Below the pieces are notes generated by a model that worked only from the letters and a program-made list of their open reading frames with translations, made no database searches and was not told where the DNA came from. Position numbers and translations under genes: made by a program. From Paludibacteraceae bacterium (GTDB lineage: Bacteria > Bacteroidota > Bacteroidia > Bacteroidales > Paludibacteraceae), in assembly GCA_905235225.1 (NCBI GenBank), contig CAJOKE010000018.1, positions 1-64,000 on the forward strand: a stretch of 64,000 bases of DNA. The letters run 5' to 3'. This document shows positions 15,933 to 25,675 of the stretch, piece by piece (position 1 is the first letter of the stretch; each line of letters begins with the position of its first letter).

Positions 15933-16823
15933 TTAAAGACTTAGCCAGACGAGAATGGTGTAGCAGAGATTAACCAATCCCGCTAACATCAGGCATGAGT
16001 TGTACTCTACCCCTTTCGCGCGCAACACCTTATAATACAAACAGGCAGCCGGTACAAAGACTGCCATTGCCCAATTCACTCCGAATGCGAGCCATGCGAA
16101 CAGGGGCATCAATGCCACGAGAATAGCGACTCCCACCAAAGCCGCGGGTTTGCCAAAACGCACGGGAAAAGTCTTTTTGCCCGCTTCGCGATCGGTATCC
16201 ACATCTCGGATGTTATTTATGGCAAGGACACACATTGAAATGAGTCCGCAAACAGCACCGGCATAAAGAGCAGTGATATGGCGGCTGTAGAAAGTAGCAG
16301 CGGTGACATCGATTCCTGCCGCCTTGTATTGCAAGAAAACAGTTCCCACCGTGGCAATAATTCCGTAATACAGAAAGACAAATATATCCGCTATACCAAG
16401 ATAGGACAACGAATAGTCCGTTGCGGTATAGAGCCACGCAAAGATAATCGCTGTCACCCCAATAGCAAGAATAAGCCAGCCACCGACATAACAGAGGAAA
16501 GCACCGGTAACGATTGCCACGCCAAGTGCCACAAAGCAGGCGGTGCGCATTTCGTCCGGAGTGACCTGTCCCTCTGCCAATGCACGGCTGAAACCTACGC
16601 GCCCTTTTTTATCCGTACCGCGGAGAAAATCATAGTAGTCGTTGATGAGATTACTAAGGATTTGAAGAGACAGTGCGCAAATGACGGTAAAAGCCGCAGC
16701 AGTATGTCCAAGCATACCCGCATAAGCAATTTGTTTATTCGCGACCAAAAGTCCCACCAACACAGGACACAATGATGCAAACAGTGTTTGCGGACGAATG
16801 ATTTTAAGCCAGATAGTCCTCAT
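15933..16823 (-). CDS. menA: 1,4-dihydroxy-2-naphthoate polyprenyltransferase
   Basis: 296 residues and nine or so membrane segments. Attaches the polyprenyl tail to DHNA in menaquinone synthesis at the inner membrane. The first Asp-rich motif (NLINDYYDFLRGTD, about 62-75) and the second (NNIRDVDTDREAGKKT, about 196-211) are both present. It overlaps the upstream methyltransferase by 4 nt (ATGA), which performs the next step, so function and operon agree. Confidence 0.94.
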   Translation of the reverse strand: MRTIWLKIIRPQTLFASLCPVLVGLLVANKQIAYAGMLGHTAAAFTVICALSLQILSNLINDYYDFLRGTDKKGRVGFSRALAEGQVTPDEMRTACFVALGVAIVTGAFLCYVGGWLILAIGVTAIIFAWLYTATDYSLSYLGIADIFVFLYYGIIATVGTVFLQYKAAGIDVTAATFYSRHITALYAGAVCGLISMCVLAINNIRDVDTDREAGKKTFPVRFGKPAALVGVAILVALMPLFAWLAFGVNWAMAVFVPAACLYYKVLRAKGVEYNSCLMLAGLVNLCYTILVWLSL

Positions 16824-17518
16824 TTTACAGCCGTATAAATAGTTGTTATACCCAAACTAAGCGTTTGGTAGTGCGCATCATGGAAGCCTGCGTTGAGCAG
16901 TTTTTGGCACATCCGCTCTCCCCAAACAAAACCTTTAACGCTGCGATTAAGATATGAATAGGCATTTTTGTCATGGCTGACGATTCTGCCGACAAAAGGC
17001 AAAATATGCGAAAAATACAAATCATACACCCAAGCGATAAAGGGGTTGGAAGGGTATGAAAATTCCAGAATCATCACTTGAGAGCCATGCTTGAGTACCC
17101 GCAGCATCTCACTCAAGCCTTTATCCAAATCAGAGAAATTACGCACTCCGTACGCACAGGTGACAAGGTCAAAGGAATTATCGTCAAACGGGAGTTCCAA
17201 GGCACTTCCCTGCATAAAGGCAATACGTTTTTGCAAGCCAAGGTTCTTCACTTTTTCCGCACCGATTTGCATCATTTGCGATGAAAGGTCAATACCTTGC
17301 ACATTGAGTTGCGGCATTTGGCGTGCTAATTCAATCGCGAGATCTGCTGTACCAATAGCGACATCCAGACAAGAGCGGATTGAATCCTTCGAACCGACAG
17401 TGCGGACTGCTTTTCTACGCCAATAGCGATCAATGTTAAGTGACAGCAAGTGATTCAGAAAATCATATCGGCCGGCAATACGGTCAAATAAAAAACCAAT
17501 ATTCTTCTTATCTTCCAT
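16820..17518 (-). CDS. menG: Demethylmenaquinone methyltransferase
   Basis: 232 residues, class I SAM-dependent methyltransferase of the UbiE/MenG family. It methylates demethylmenaquinone in the last step of menaquinone synthesis. FDRIAGRYDFLNH at the N-terminus, the SAM-binding LDVAIGTADLA segment and AYGVRNFSD are family hallmarks. The start at 17518 is preferred over the ORF-track start 18 codons upstream because the promoter lies between them. Operon with menA. Confidence 0.94.
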   Translation of the reverse strand: MEDKKNIGFLFDRIAGRYDFLNHLLSLNIDRYWRRKAVRTVGSKDSIRSCLDVAIGTADLAIELARQMPQLNVQGIDLSSQMMQIGAEKVKNLGLQKRIAFMQGSALELPFDDNSFDLVTCAYGVRNFSDLDKGLSEMLRVLKHGSQVMILEFSYPSNPFIAWVYDLYFSHILPFVGRIVSHDKNAYSYLNRSVKGFVWGERMCQKLLNAGFHDAHYQTLSLGITTIYTAVK

Positions 17519-17527
17519 AATTCTCCA

Positions 17528-17558
17528 CAAAAGTACAGAAAAAAAAGCAGAATCACAA
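17528..17558 (-). promoter_or_regulatory. menG-menA promoter
   Basis: Minus strand TTTG (17555-17558), 19 nt, TACTTTTG (17528-17535). The leader is only a few nucleotides. Confidence 0.75.
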
Positions 17559-17635
17559 AAAAGACAAGCCAAAGAAGAAAAAAAGGAGAAAAAAGGACTA
17601 AATTTGTATGAAAAAGCACTTTTTTTGCAAAAATA

Positions 17636-17667
17636 TTTGTGTAGTTCAAAAAAAAGCAGTACTTTTG
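17636..17667 (+). promoter_or_regulatory. tRNA-Gln promoter
   Basis: TTTG (17636-17639), a 20-nt spacer ending in an A tract and AAAGCAG, then TACTTTTG (17660-17667). The A-tract/GCAG part is identical to that of the ompA promoter. It probably also serves rplY and the genes after it, which show no separate promoter. Confidence 0.85.
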
Positions 17668-17698
17668 TCGTCGCTTTCGTGAAAACGGGAGTAAATGG

Positions 17699-17769
17699 TG
17701 CCTAATCGTATATCGGTAGTACATCAGATTTTGGTTCTGAGGGGCGAGGTTCGATTCCTCGTTAGGCAA
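17699..17769 (+). tRNA. tRNA-Gln (TTG)
   Basis: Acceptor stem TGCCTAA / TTAGGCA, anticodon stem TCAGA / TCTGA around loop TTTTGGT (anticodon TTG), and a GAGG / CCTC T-stem core with loop TTCGATT. 71 nt without encoded CCA. Confidence 0.93.
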
Positions 17770-17776
17770 CAAAAAC

Positions 17777-17794
17777 AGCCGCAAGGCTTTTTTT
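17777..17794 (+). terminator. Weak hairpin-T tract after tRNA-Gln
   Basis: AGCC-GCAA-GGCT followed by about eight T. The 4-bp stem is short, so it may only attenuate read-through into rplY. Confidence 0.4.
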
Positions 17795-17846
17795 ATGTAA
17801 TGATAAGTAGGGACATACACGTTCCGAATAAAGTAACTAAACAAAA

Positions 17847-18419
17847 ATGAAGACATTTGAATTGGTAGGTACTCCCCGTACGGAGTACGGAAAGAAAGCC
17901 GCAAAGGCTTTGCGTAAAGAAGAGTTAATCCCGTGCAACCTTTATGGTCTTGGTGAAAATCTGACTTTCAGCGTTGCAAAAGAGGACGTTCGCAAACTGA
18001 TTTACACTCCTGACACATTGGTTGTAGCCCTGACAATTGGTGAGACCAAGAAAATGGCAGTTGTGAAAGAGCTTCAGGTTCATCCTATTAGCGAGAATAT
18101 TCTTCACATTGATTTCCTTGAGGTAAACGAGAAGAAGCCTGTAACCGTAGAAATCCCTGTTCAATTAACCGGTCACGCAGAGGGTGTTAAAGCCGGTGGT
18201 AAGCTCAGTTTGGAGATGCGCAAACTGAAAGTAAACGGAATCTACACCAATATTCCCGAGCGCATAGTAATTGATGTGACCTCTTTGGGTCTTGGTAAGA
18301 AACTGGCTGTCAGCGACATCAACGTAGAGAACTGCAAGTTGATGAACGTACAAGACGCATGTGTTGCCCAAGTAAAAGCAACCCGCGCAAGTGCCACAGC
18401 AGCCGAAACAGCTGAATAA
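17847..18419 (+). CDS. rplY: 50S ribosomal protein L25, long (CTC-type) form
   Basis: 190 residues: an N-terminal 5S rRNA-binding L25 domain (about 1-90) plus the C-terminal beta domain of the general stress protein Ctc type (about 95-180). The [23 protein letters not shown] start is typical. The stop overlaps the pth start as TAATG; this pairing is common in bacteria. Confidence 0.94.
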   Translation: MKTFELVGTPRTEYGKKAAKALRKEELIPCNLYGLGENLTFSVAKEDVRKLIYTPDTLVVALTIGETKKMAVVKELQVHPISENILHIDFLEVNEKKPVTVEIPVQLTGHAEGVKAGGKLSLEMRKLKVNGIYTNIPERIVIDVTSLGLGKKLAVSDINVENCKLMNVQDACVAQVKATRASATAAETAE

Positions 18420-18985
18420 TGAGTAAATACCTGATTGTCGGTCTCGGTAATATCGGCGATGAATACCGAAACACCCGACACAACATAGGATTCAAGATGT
18501 TGGACGCTTTTGCAGAAGCGTCCAACATTGCATTTGAAGACAAGCGTTACGGTTTTGTCGGAAAGGGACGAGTGAAAAACGCCGAACTTGTTCTACTGAA
18601 GCCAAGTACATACATGAACCTTAGCGGTAATGCCGTTCGGTACTGGATGAACGAGGAAAAGATACCATTGGAGAATCTTCTCGTGTTGGTGGATGACCTT
18701 AACCTTCCATTCGGAACGATTCGTATCCGGAAACAGGGCAGTGCAGGCGGTCACAACGGTCTCGGTCACATAGAGCAAGTACTCTGCACCCCCAATTACG
18801 CCAGAGTACGTTTCGGGATCGGAAACGAGTTTAACCGCGGCGGACAAATCAACTATGTCCTTGGCGAATGGACAGATGACGAAGAAAAAGCCATGCCAGA
18901 ACGGCTTAATGTGGTGAAAGAGATAATCCCCTCTTTCTGTCTGCAAGGAATAGAGCGGACAATGAATATATATAATGGCAAATAG
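18419..18985 (+). CDS. pth: Peptidyl-tRNA hydrolase
   Basis: 188 residues, normal length. Releases tRNA from peptidyl-tRNA that dropped off ribosomes. The family residues are in place: Asn in GLGNIGDEY (about 10), catalytic His in NTRHNIGF (about 21), [10 protein letters not shown] and GSAGGHNGL. It overlaps the next gene by 11 nt. Confidence 0.96.
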   Translation: MSKYLIVGLGNIGDEYRNTRHNIGFKMLDAFAEASNIAFEDKRYGFVGKGRVKNAELVLLKPSTYMNLSGNAVRYWMNEEKIPLENLLVLVDDLNLPFGTIRIRKQGSAGGHNGLGHIEQVLCTPNYARVRFGIGNEFNRGGQINYVLGEWTDDEEKAMPERLNVVKEIIPSFCLQGIERTMNIYNGK

Positions 18986-20870
18986 GTTGTGGAAACATCC
19001 GTGGGTAATGGCAGCGTGTAATTTTACGCTGATGATGGTGATTTTCTCACTATCGCGGGTTTTCTATTATTTGATTACAAAAGATTCATATCCTGATGTC
19101 ACCCCCAGCCACCTATGGGAGTTATTAGCCGGTGGCATTCGGTTTGATTTGACAGCCCTATTGTATCTGAACAGCGTATATTTGCTGTTGGAATTAGTTC
19201 CGTTCCGCTTTCGTCAGCACAAACGCTACGAGCAAGCAGCACAATGGTTCTACCTGATTCCCAACGGTTTAGCGATTGTAGTGAATTGCATTGACATGGT
19301 CTATATGCAGTTCACCGGACGGCGGACAACCGTGACATTTTTTTCGGAATTCCAGCATGACAGTAACATCGTTCACATCTTTTTTACATCGGTAGTGCAA
19401 TATTGGTATGTGACACTATTTGCCCTTGTCATGCTAACAATAATGGTGTTGCTATCGCGGAAGAAAGTGGATACAGGCAGTCCAAGACACTCCATTATAT
19501 ATTATCCCACCGAAACAGCTATCCTGCTAATCAGCATTTACTTCGTAGTAATCGGAATTCGAGGCGGGTTCGGCGTTTACACAAGACCCATTACGCTAAG
19601 TAATGCCTTAGCCTACACAAACCACCCCAACGAAACCAATATTGTTCTCAACACTCCATTTGCCATCATGCGCTCAACTGAGGGCAAAAGTTTTCCCGAT
19701 TTGCATTATTTTGAAGAAACGCAGGCAGAGCAAATCATGTCACCCGTTCATAAAGCAGAACCGACAACCAGCCTCATTCGCAAGAATGTAGTAATTTTTA
19801 TACTGGAAAGTTTCTCGAAAGAATATCTTGGTCATTATACCCCCTTCCTTGATTCACTCGCCAGCCAAGCATTAACATTCGACCTAAGTTTCGCCAACGG
19901 GCGCAAATCCATAGATGCAATGCCATCTATTCTATCCTCTATTCCCATGTTGATTACGCCGTATATCCTGACTCCCTACTACACAAACGACGTGGCATCA
20001 ATCGCCTCCTACCTTGGTGCGAAAGGCTGGCAGACAGGCTTTTTCCATGGTGCGCCCAATGGAAGTATGGGCTTTCAGGCATACGCACGTTCATGCGGGT
20101 TTGACGCATACTATGGCAAGGACGAATACAACAACGATGCCGACTTTGACGGTTATTGGGCAATTTGGGATGAGGAGTTCCTGCAGTTTTTCGGGAAAAC
20201 CATGTCAAGCATGCAGGAGCCGTTCATGACCGCGGTATTCACGGCATCCAGTCACCACCCGTTCCAAGTCCCCAAACGCTATGAAGGCGTTTTCCCCGAA
20301 GGGACACATCCCATACACAAGTGCATCGGCTACAGCGATTACGCCTTAAGACAGTTTTTTAACTATGCCAAGCGACAACCATGGTACGAAAACACCCTAT
20401 TTGTCCTAACCGCAGACCATACCAACGCCCTTACAACACCTGAATACTCCACTGATAAAGGACGATATGAAGTACCGATTATTTTCTTTGACCCGAAAAT
20501 GGAAGAATCACTTCGCACCAAAAAACGCCCCTACCCTGTGGCACAAGTAGATATAATGCCGTCTATTTTGGCTTATTTAGGTTACGATGAACCGTTCTTT
20601 GCCTTCGGAGAAGATGCCATCATACATGACAAGCAAGAACCGTATGTAATCAATTATAATAATCCCGTTTACCAAATATTCTCCGACAGCATTTTGGTGC
20701 AATTTGACGGACAAAATGTGACGGCTGTATATAACTTCGCAGAAGATAATTTGCTGCACCATAACATAAAAGACTCCATAGATATAACAAATATGGTACA
20801 GTATCTCAAAGCAACCATACAACAATACACCACCCGAATGCGGGAGAACCGAGTAGCAATCAACAAATAA
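18975..20870 (+). CDS. LTA synthase / sulfatase-family membrane enzyme
   Basis: 631 residues: five or so N-terminal membrane segments (within about 1-210) and a C-terminal alkaline-phosphatase-fold domain (about 265-600) with [15 protein letters not shown], the nucleophile region [17 protein letters not shown] and LTADHTN metal ligands. In this family the domain transfers phosphoglycerol or phosphoethanolamine groups outside the inner membrane; Bacteroidota lack classical LTA, so a lipid or glycan substrate is likelier. The exact substrate is unknown. Overlaps pth. Confidence 0.85.
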   Translation: MANRLWKHPWVMAACNFTLMMVIFSLSRVFYYLITKDSYPDVTPSHLWELLAGGIRFDLTALLYLNSVYLLLELVPFRFRQHKRYEQAAQWFYLIPNGLAIVVNCIDMVYMQFTGRRTTVTFFSEFQHDSNIVHIFFTSVVQYWYVTLFALVMLTIMVLLSRKKVDTGSPRHSIIYYPTETAILLISIYFVVIGIRGGFGVYTRPITLSNALAYTNHPNETNIVLNTPFAIMRSTEGKSFPDLHYFEETQAEQIMSPVHKAEPTTSLIRKNVVIFILESFSKEYLGHYTPFLDSLASQALTFDLSFANGRKSIDAMPSILSSIPMLITPYILTPYYTNDVASIASYLGAKGWQTGFFHGAPNGSMGFQAYARSCGFDAYYGKDEYNNDADFDGYWAIWDEEFLQFFGKTMSSMQEPFMTAVFTASSHHPFQVPKRYEGVFPEGTHPIHKCIGYSDYALRQFFNYAKRQPWYENTLFVLTADHTNALTTPEYSTDKGRYEVPIIFFDPKMEESLRTKKRPYPVAQVDIMPSILAYLGYDEPFFAFGEDAIIHDKQEPYVINYNNPVYQIFSDSILVQFDGQNVTAVYNFAEDNLLHHNIKDSIDITNMVQYLKATIQQYTTRMRENRVAINK

Positions 20871-20871
20871 T

Positions 20872-21288
20872 ATGGAAGAAAGAGTTGATAAATACCTATT
20901 CGCCATGCGAATCTACAAAACACGATCCATAGCGGCTGACGCATGCAAAAAAGGACGTGTAACCATGAATGGCGTTGAACTTAAGCCGTCACGTACATTC
21001 AAAATCGGAGATAAATTCTCCGTTCGGAAAGGTCCGATCACATTCAGCTTCGAAGTGTTGCAGTTAAGTGAGAACAGGCTTGGTGCGAAGTTGGTTCCGA
21101 ATTTTATGCGCGACATCACTTCGCATGATCAGCTTGAACTTTTGGAATTGGCAAAACTTGCAGGGCAAACAGGTCGCGATCGCGGAACCGGTCGCCCGAC
21201 CAAAAAAGACCGCAGGGAAATAGAACAATTCATTTCGGACGAATACTATGACTTTGAAGATTTAGACGATATAGACGATGAAGAGTAA
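20872..21288 (+). CDS. hslR: S4-domain RNA-binding protein, Hsp15-like
   Basis: 138 residues. An S4 RNA-binding domain occupies about 1-70 (ERVDKYLFAMRIYKTRSIAADACKKG), followed by a basic linker (GRPTKKDRREIEQF) and a very acidic tail. Hsp15 relatives bind 50S subunits carrying stuck peptidyl-tRNA, which fits its place two genes after pth. It follows the previous stop by 1 nt and overlaps the next gene by 11 nt. Confidence 0.85.
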   Translation: MEERVDKYLFAMRIYKTRSIAADACKKGRVTMNGVELKPSRTFKIGDKFSVRKGPITFSFEVLQLSENRLGAKLVPNFMRDITSHDQLELLELAKLAGQTGRDRGTGRPTKKDRREIEQFISDEYYDFEDLDDIDDEE

Positions 21289-21736
21289 AAAAGACAATAT
21301 CGCCGAGTACATCTTGTACTTGTGGCAAATCGAAGACTACCTAAGGGCATTTCCCGAGCAGGCATACAGCAACACCGAACTGATGGAATTGCAAGAAATG
21401 ATGCATATGGAAGGTATCATATACAGCGGTCATCTACAGTTGGCACAAAATGCTTTACGGGAATTAGAGGAACTACACGATGAATTAATAGACACCGAAG
21501 CACCGTACCGCGCCGTCATGATTCATCTACAGCCATCACTCAATCTTTTCAAATCAAAGACCGACCGCCCGGGAATGTCTGATGTGGAAGCATGCCTGAC
21601 ACTGCTTTACCAAGTGATGATGCTTCGCCTGCAACAAAAGGAAATCAGTCCCGAAACCGAGGTTGTCGTCAAAGACGCAACACAATTACTACGTTTCTTA
21701 AGTAAGACATACTATGACAACGAAGCAGCGGTTTGA
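21278..21736 (+). CDS. DUF4924 family protein
   Basis: 152 residues, all-helical by appearance (NIAEYILYLWQIEDYLRAF at the start). It matches my memory of DUF4924, a Bacteroidota family of unknown function. No signal peptide or catalytic motif is visible. It overlaps hslR at its start and nth by 23 nt at its end, so it belongs to the same tightly packed operon. Confidence 0.75.
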   Translation: MKSKKDNIAEYILYLWQIEDYLRAFPEQAYSNTELMELQEMMHMEGIIYSGHLQLAQNALRELEELHDELIDTEAPYRAVMIHLQPSLNLFKSKTDRPGMSDVEACLTLLYQVMMLRLQQKEISPETEVVVKDATQLLRFLSKTYYDNEAAV

Positions 21737-22349
21737 GTATATTCTGTCCTGGTTTGAGGCAAACATGCCAATAGCCGAGTCTGAATTGAATTATGCTAAT
21801 CCTTTCCAACTTCTGGTGGCAGTTATGCTTAGCGCACAATGCACCGATAAGCGGGTGAACATGGTCACCCCGGCATTATTTGCCGCATATCCGACTCCTC
21901 AAAGCATGGCAAATGCTACCAAAGAAGAGCTTTTACAATATATATCTTCCATCTCTTACCCGAACACAAAAGCGGAACATCTTATTGCCGCCGCCAAGAG
22001 GTTAACAGACGCATTTAACGGAATTGTACCAAACAACATTGAGGACTTACAGACACTATCGGGAGTGGGGCGAAAAACAGCAAATGTCATCTGTGCCGTT
22101 ATTTGGAACCAACCGACAATGGCTGTAGATACCCATATCTTCCGCGTATCAGAACGATTAGGACTAACCACTAACAGCAAAAGCCCTCTACAGACAGAAA
22201 AACAACTGGTGAAATATATACCTGAAAACATCATTCCAAAGGCACATCACTGGCTTCTGCTGCACGGTCGATACACTTGCCAGTCCCGCAAACCAAAATG
22301 CGACCAATGCGGTCTGACAGATTGGTGCCGATTCTTCGGAAAAAAATAA
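21714..22349 (+). CDS. nth: Endonuclease III
   Basis: 211 residues, standard length. Removes oxidised pyrimidines and cleaves the abasic site in base excision repair. The helix-hairpin-helix with the catalytic Lys (LSGVGRKTANV, about 113-123), the catalytic Asp in VDTHIFRVS and the four-cysteine iron-sulfur cluster (C-x6-C-x2-C-x5-C near the C-terminus) are all intact. Last gene of the rplY-pth operon, just before recA. Confidence 0.96.
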   Translation: MTTKQRFEYILSWFEANMPIAESELNYANPFQLLVAVMLSAQCTDKRVNMVTPALFAAYPTPQSMANATKEELLQYISSISYPNTKAEHLIAAAKRLTDAFNGIVPNNIEDLQTLSGVGRKTANVICAVIWNQPTMAVDTHIFRVSERLGLTTNSKSPLQTEKQLVKYIPENIIPKAHHWLLLHGRYTCQSRKPKCDQCGLTDWCRFFGKK

Positions 22350-22357
22350 GAGAACCA

Positions 22358-22389
22358 TTTGCGTATATAAAAAATATATTGTACCTTTG
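22358..22389 (+). promoter_or_regulatory. recA promoter
   Basis: TTTG (22358-22361), 20 nt, TACCTTTG (22382-22389). I see no palindromic LexA-like box in the 70-nt gap. Confidence 0.8.
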
Positions 22390-22418
22390 CAGCAAAATTA
22401 CAATAATTACACAATACT

Positions 22419-23426
22419 ATGGCTGAAGAAAGAAAAATGCCATCCGCCGAAAAACTGAAGGCACTGCAAAATGCGATGGCGAAAATAGACAAAGACTTCG
22501 GTAAAGGAGCGATTATGCGCCTTGGCGAAGAAAAAATCGAAGATATTCCCGTTATCTCCACAGGATCGGTAGGATTGAACCTCGCACTGGGAGTTGGAGG
22601 TTACCCCCGCGGCAGAATAATTGAGATTTACGGTCCTGAATCCAGCGGTAAAACGACACTCGCTATCCATGCCATGGCAGAGGTTCAAAAACAAGGCGGT
22701 ATTGCAGCAATTATTGATGCCGAACACGCTTTTGACCGTTTCTATGCCGAGAAATTAGGAGTGGACACTGATAATCTGCTAATTGCCCAGCCCGACTGTG
22801 GGGAACAAGCACTTGAAATTGCAGACGAACTTATCCGATCCAGTGCCGTGGATTTAGTGGTGATTGACTCTGTGGCTGCGTTAACTCCAAAAGCCGAGAT
22901 AGACGGCGACATGGGCGACAATAAACTTGGTCTGCAGGCAAGACTTATGTCACAAGCTCTCCGCAAACTGACTGCCACCATCAACAAGACCCAAACAACT
23001 TGCATCTTTATCAACCAATTGCGCGAGAAAATCGGTGTCATGTTCGGCAATCCGGAAACAACGACAGGCGGTAACGCATTGAAATTCTACGCATCCGTCC
23101 GCATTGATATACGCAAAATCGGGCAAATAAAGGACGGCGACACGGTGCTGGGCAACCAGGTTCGCGTAAAAATTGTAAAAAACAAAGTGGCTCCACCATT
23201 CAAAAAGGCCGAATTTGACCTTATGTTCAATGAAGGAATCTCAAAAGTCGGCGAACTTGTTGACATGGGTGTTGAAACCGGCGTGCTAACCAAATCTGGC
23301 TCCTTCTACAGCTACAATGGCAACAAACTGGCGCAAGGACGCGATGCCGTTAAAAATGTCCTACGTGACAATCCTGATCTTGCCGAAGAAGTTGAAGCCA
23401 AGATAATGGAAGCCATTAAAAAGTAA
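22419..23426 (+). CDS. recA: Recombinase RecA
   Basis: 335 residues. ATP-dependent strand exchange and SOS co-protease. Walker A GPESSGKT is at 72-79; VVIDSVAAL (Walker B) and the L2-loop region [21 protein letters not shown] are intact. The C-terminus ends in a basic helix (KIMEAIKK) without the long acidic tail seen in enterobacteria. The next gene starts 4 nt later. Confidence 0.98.
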   Translation: MAEERKMPSAEKLKALQNAMAKIDKDFGKGAIMRLGEEKIEDIPVISTGSVGLNLALGVGGYPRGRIIEIYGPESSGKTTLAIHAMAEVQKQGGIAAIIDAEHAFDRFYAEKLGVDTDNLLIAQPDCGEQALEIADELIRSSAVDLVVIDSVAALTPKAEIDGDMGDNKLGLQARLMSQALRKLTATINKTQTTCIFINQLREKIGVMFGNPETTTGGNALKFYASVRIDIRKIGQIKDGDTVLGNQVRVKIVKNKVAPPFKKAEFDLMFNEGISKVGELVDMGVETGVLTKSGSFYSYNGNKLAQGRDAVKNVLRDNPDLAEEVEAKIMEAIKK

Positions 23427-23430
23427 GCTT

Positions 23431-24903
23431 ATGCAGCAAACCGTGCTGACAGTCAGACCCGCTGAGGCGAAACAAATAGAGGCGACGTACCGCGTGGTGC
23501 GTCGCTCTGTTGATGCCCGGCAAAGAGACATTAAAGTCAACTTGACCATTCTGGCTGATGACAAGGGCAACCTTGTTCCACAAGAGGCACCCGTTCCGTT
23601 GTATGAACCGCCGCATTTCATCGATGTAACCAATAAAGAAGCACCGCAAGCATGTATCGTCGGTGCCGGTCCTGCCGGATTGTTTGCTGCACTGACTTTA
23701 TTGGAACATGGAATCAAACCAATTATTTTCGAACGCGGAAAACCGGTCAGCGAACGCAAAAAAGATATTGCACTCCTAAACCGGAATGTAGCATTTAATC
23801 CCGAATCAAATTATTGTTTTGGCGAAGGCGGAGCAGGCACTTTTTCGGACGGTAAATTATTCTCACGCAGTAAAAAACGCGGCAACATGCAGCGTGTTAT
23901 GGAGTTTTTCCACTACTTCGGAGCGCAGGATACCATCCTCTATGAAGCACACGCACATATCGGTAGCGATAAACTGCCACGCATTATACAAAACATAAGG
24001 GAGTGCATATTAGCGCACGGCGGTGAAATATACTTCAACGAATTATTCAATGAGGCACAATTGGCACGCTTCTCCAAAATCCCAACCATCCTTGCCATTG
24101 GACATTCAGCACATGATACCTACAGAATGCTGGATTCATTAGGAGTGGCTATGGAAGCGAAAGGTTTTGCCATGGGCGTTCGTGCCGAACATCCTCAGGA
24201 ACTCATTAACAACCTTTTTTACCACCATGCGCCACAGGAAGAAATCAAAATTTTAGGCAATGCGTCCTATTCTTTGGTCACACAAGTCAACGGTCATGGT
24301 GTCTATAGTTTCTGCATGTGTCCGGGCGGACATATTGTACCCGCAGGCAGCAGCGAAGACGGGTGTGTAGTTAACGGCATGTCCTCTTCGCACCGCAACT
24401 CGCCATTTGCCAATTCCGGTATTGTAGTGGAACTGCACCCGGGGGGGCTGCCTATGCAAGCACTTGATTATCAAGAAGATTATGAGCGTCTTGCAAAGCT
24501 GCACGGCGGAAATGGCGCACAAGCACCCGCACAAAGATTGCGCGATTTCGTGGAGGGAAAAAACTCTGCCATACTGCCGGACTGTTCCTACCTGCCGGGG
24601 ATAATACCCTCGCGCTTGGATCAATGGCTTCCGGAACCGATTCGGACAGGATTACAACAGGGATTCAAAGACTTTGACCGTAAAATGCACGGTTTTCTGA
24701 CCAACGAAGCCGTCATTGTCGGGGTTGAGAGCCGCAGCAGTTCGCCGGTACGTATTCTGCGTGACCCGCAAACGATGCAATCGCTTTCACACACCAATCT
24801 TTATCCTTGCGGAGAAGGGGCCGGATATGCCGGAGGTATCACATCATCTGCCTTGGACGGAATTAACGCTGCTCTTAAAATCGCTGATCTATATGGAAAA
24901 TAA
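23431..24903 (+). CDS. COG2509-type FAD-dependent dehydrogenase
   Basis: 490 residues. A short N-terminal domain precedes an FAD-binding Rossmann motif (CIVGAGPAGLFAALTLLEHG, about 71-90) and the GEGGAGTFSDGKL segment; a second flavin-contact motif (PCGEGAGYAGGITSSALDG) lies near the C-terminus. The family is annotated as NAD(FAD)-utilising dehydrogenase of unknown substrate. It follows recA by 4 nt and overlaps tcdA by 11 nt. Confidence 0.85.
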   Translation: MQQTVLTVRPAEAKQIEATYRVVRRSVDARQRDIKVNLTILADDKGNLVPQEAPVPLYEPPHFIDVTNKEAPQACIVGAGPAGLFAALTLLEHGIKPIIFERGKPVSERKKDIALLNRNVAFNPESNYCFGEGGAGTFSDGKLFSRSKKRGNMQRVMEFFHYFGAQDTILYEAHAHIGSDKLPRIIQNIRECILAHGGEIYFNELFNEAQLARFSKIPTILAIGHSAHDTYRMLDSLGVAMEAKGFAMGVRAEHPQELINNLFYHHAPQEEIKILGNASYSLVTQVNGHGVYSFCMCPGGHIVPAGSSEDGCVVNGMSSSHRNSPFANSGIVVELHPGGLPMQALDYQEDYERLAKLHGGNGAQAPAQRLRDFVEGKNSAILPDCSYLPGIIPSRLDQWLPEPIRTGLQQGFKDFDRKMHGFLTNEAVIVGVESRSSSPVRILRDPQTMQSLSHTNLYPCGEGAGYAGGITSSALDGINAALKIADLYGK

Positions 24904-25585
24904 CTTCGAAAGAAGCATACAGGCATTGGGCAATACCGCTTTCAAGCAACTCCAAAATGTTAACATTATTCTGTTCGGGGTCGGCGGAGTCGGTGGTTGG
25001 TGCGCTGAAGCATTGGTGAGAACGGGAGTACAACATCTGACTATTGTTGATTTTGATACCGTCAATCCAAGCAATATAAACCGCCAAGTAGTGGCCACAA
25101 CCCGAGATATAGGACAGCACAAAGTCGAAGCAATGCGGGAACGGCTTCTAACCATCAATCCCCAAGCAGATATAGTGGCTGTTAATGAACGCTTTTCGGC
25201 TGACACAGCAGAACTATTTGACTTCAATCAATACGATTATGTGATCGATGCTATTGATAGTGTACGCGACAAGGTATTACTTATTACCCAAGCCTGCGCC
25301 GCAAAGGCTGTGTTTTTTTCCTCAATGGGAGCCGGGCGCAAACTTGACCCGACTGCTATCCGCGTGAGTGCCTTTAAGAAAGTTGAAGGATGCCCTCTTG
25401 CTCGCGCCGTCCGACACCAACTGAAGTCCACATTCAACTTACAACCGTCAACTCTCAACTTCCGTTGCGTCTGGTCACCGGAACTGAGTACGCCATCCGG
25501 CACCATAGCACCCGTTGTCGGTGTATTCGGAATGACGCTCGCCAATTTGGTAATTCAACATATTTTAACCTCTTCCACAACGTAA
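24893..25585 (+). CDS. tcdA: tRNA threonylcarbamoyladenosine dehydratase
   Basis: 230 residues from the Met at 24893; the longer ORF-track start lies within the upstream gene. E1-like ThiF/MoeB fold: the ATP-binding GVGGVGGWCAEALVRTG (about 23-39) and DTVNPSNINRQ are clear. The enzyme cyclises t6A37 of tRNA to ct6A. Oddity: residues about 178-190 (STFNLQPSTLNF) are encoded by a 7-nt tandem repeat, at the place where relatives have a short linker before the CVFSTE-like strand (here CVWSPE). Confidence 0.9.
   Translation: MENNFERSIQALGNTAFKQLQNVNIILFGVGGVGGWCAEALVRTGVQHLTIVDFDTVNPSNINRQVVATTRDIGQHKVEAMRERLLTINPQADIVAVNERFSADTAELFDFNQYDYVIDAIDSVRDKVLLITQACAAKAVFFSSMGAGRKLDPTAIRVSAFKKVEGCPLARAVRHQLKSTFNLQPSTLNFRCVWSPELSTPSGTIAPVVGVFGMTLANLVIQHILTSSTT
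25425..25459. repeat. 7-nt tandem repeat inside tcdA
   Basis: Five consecutive heptamers ending CAAC or CCAC: AGTCCAC, ATTCAAC, TTACAAC, CGTCAAC, TCTCAAC. The insert keeps the tcdA reading frame. Confidence 0.75.
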
Positions 25586-25675
25586 TTTCACCCCTATATT
25601 TCTTTTCTGTTCCATACTGTTATTACTGCTATCTACGTGTCAACTACAAATATTTACTTCCCCTAAAAACTACCT

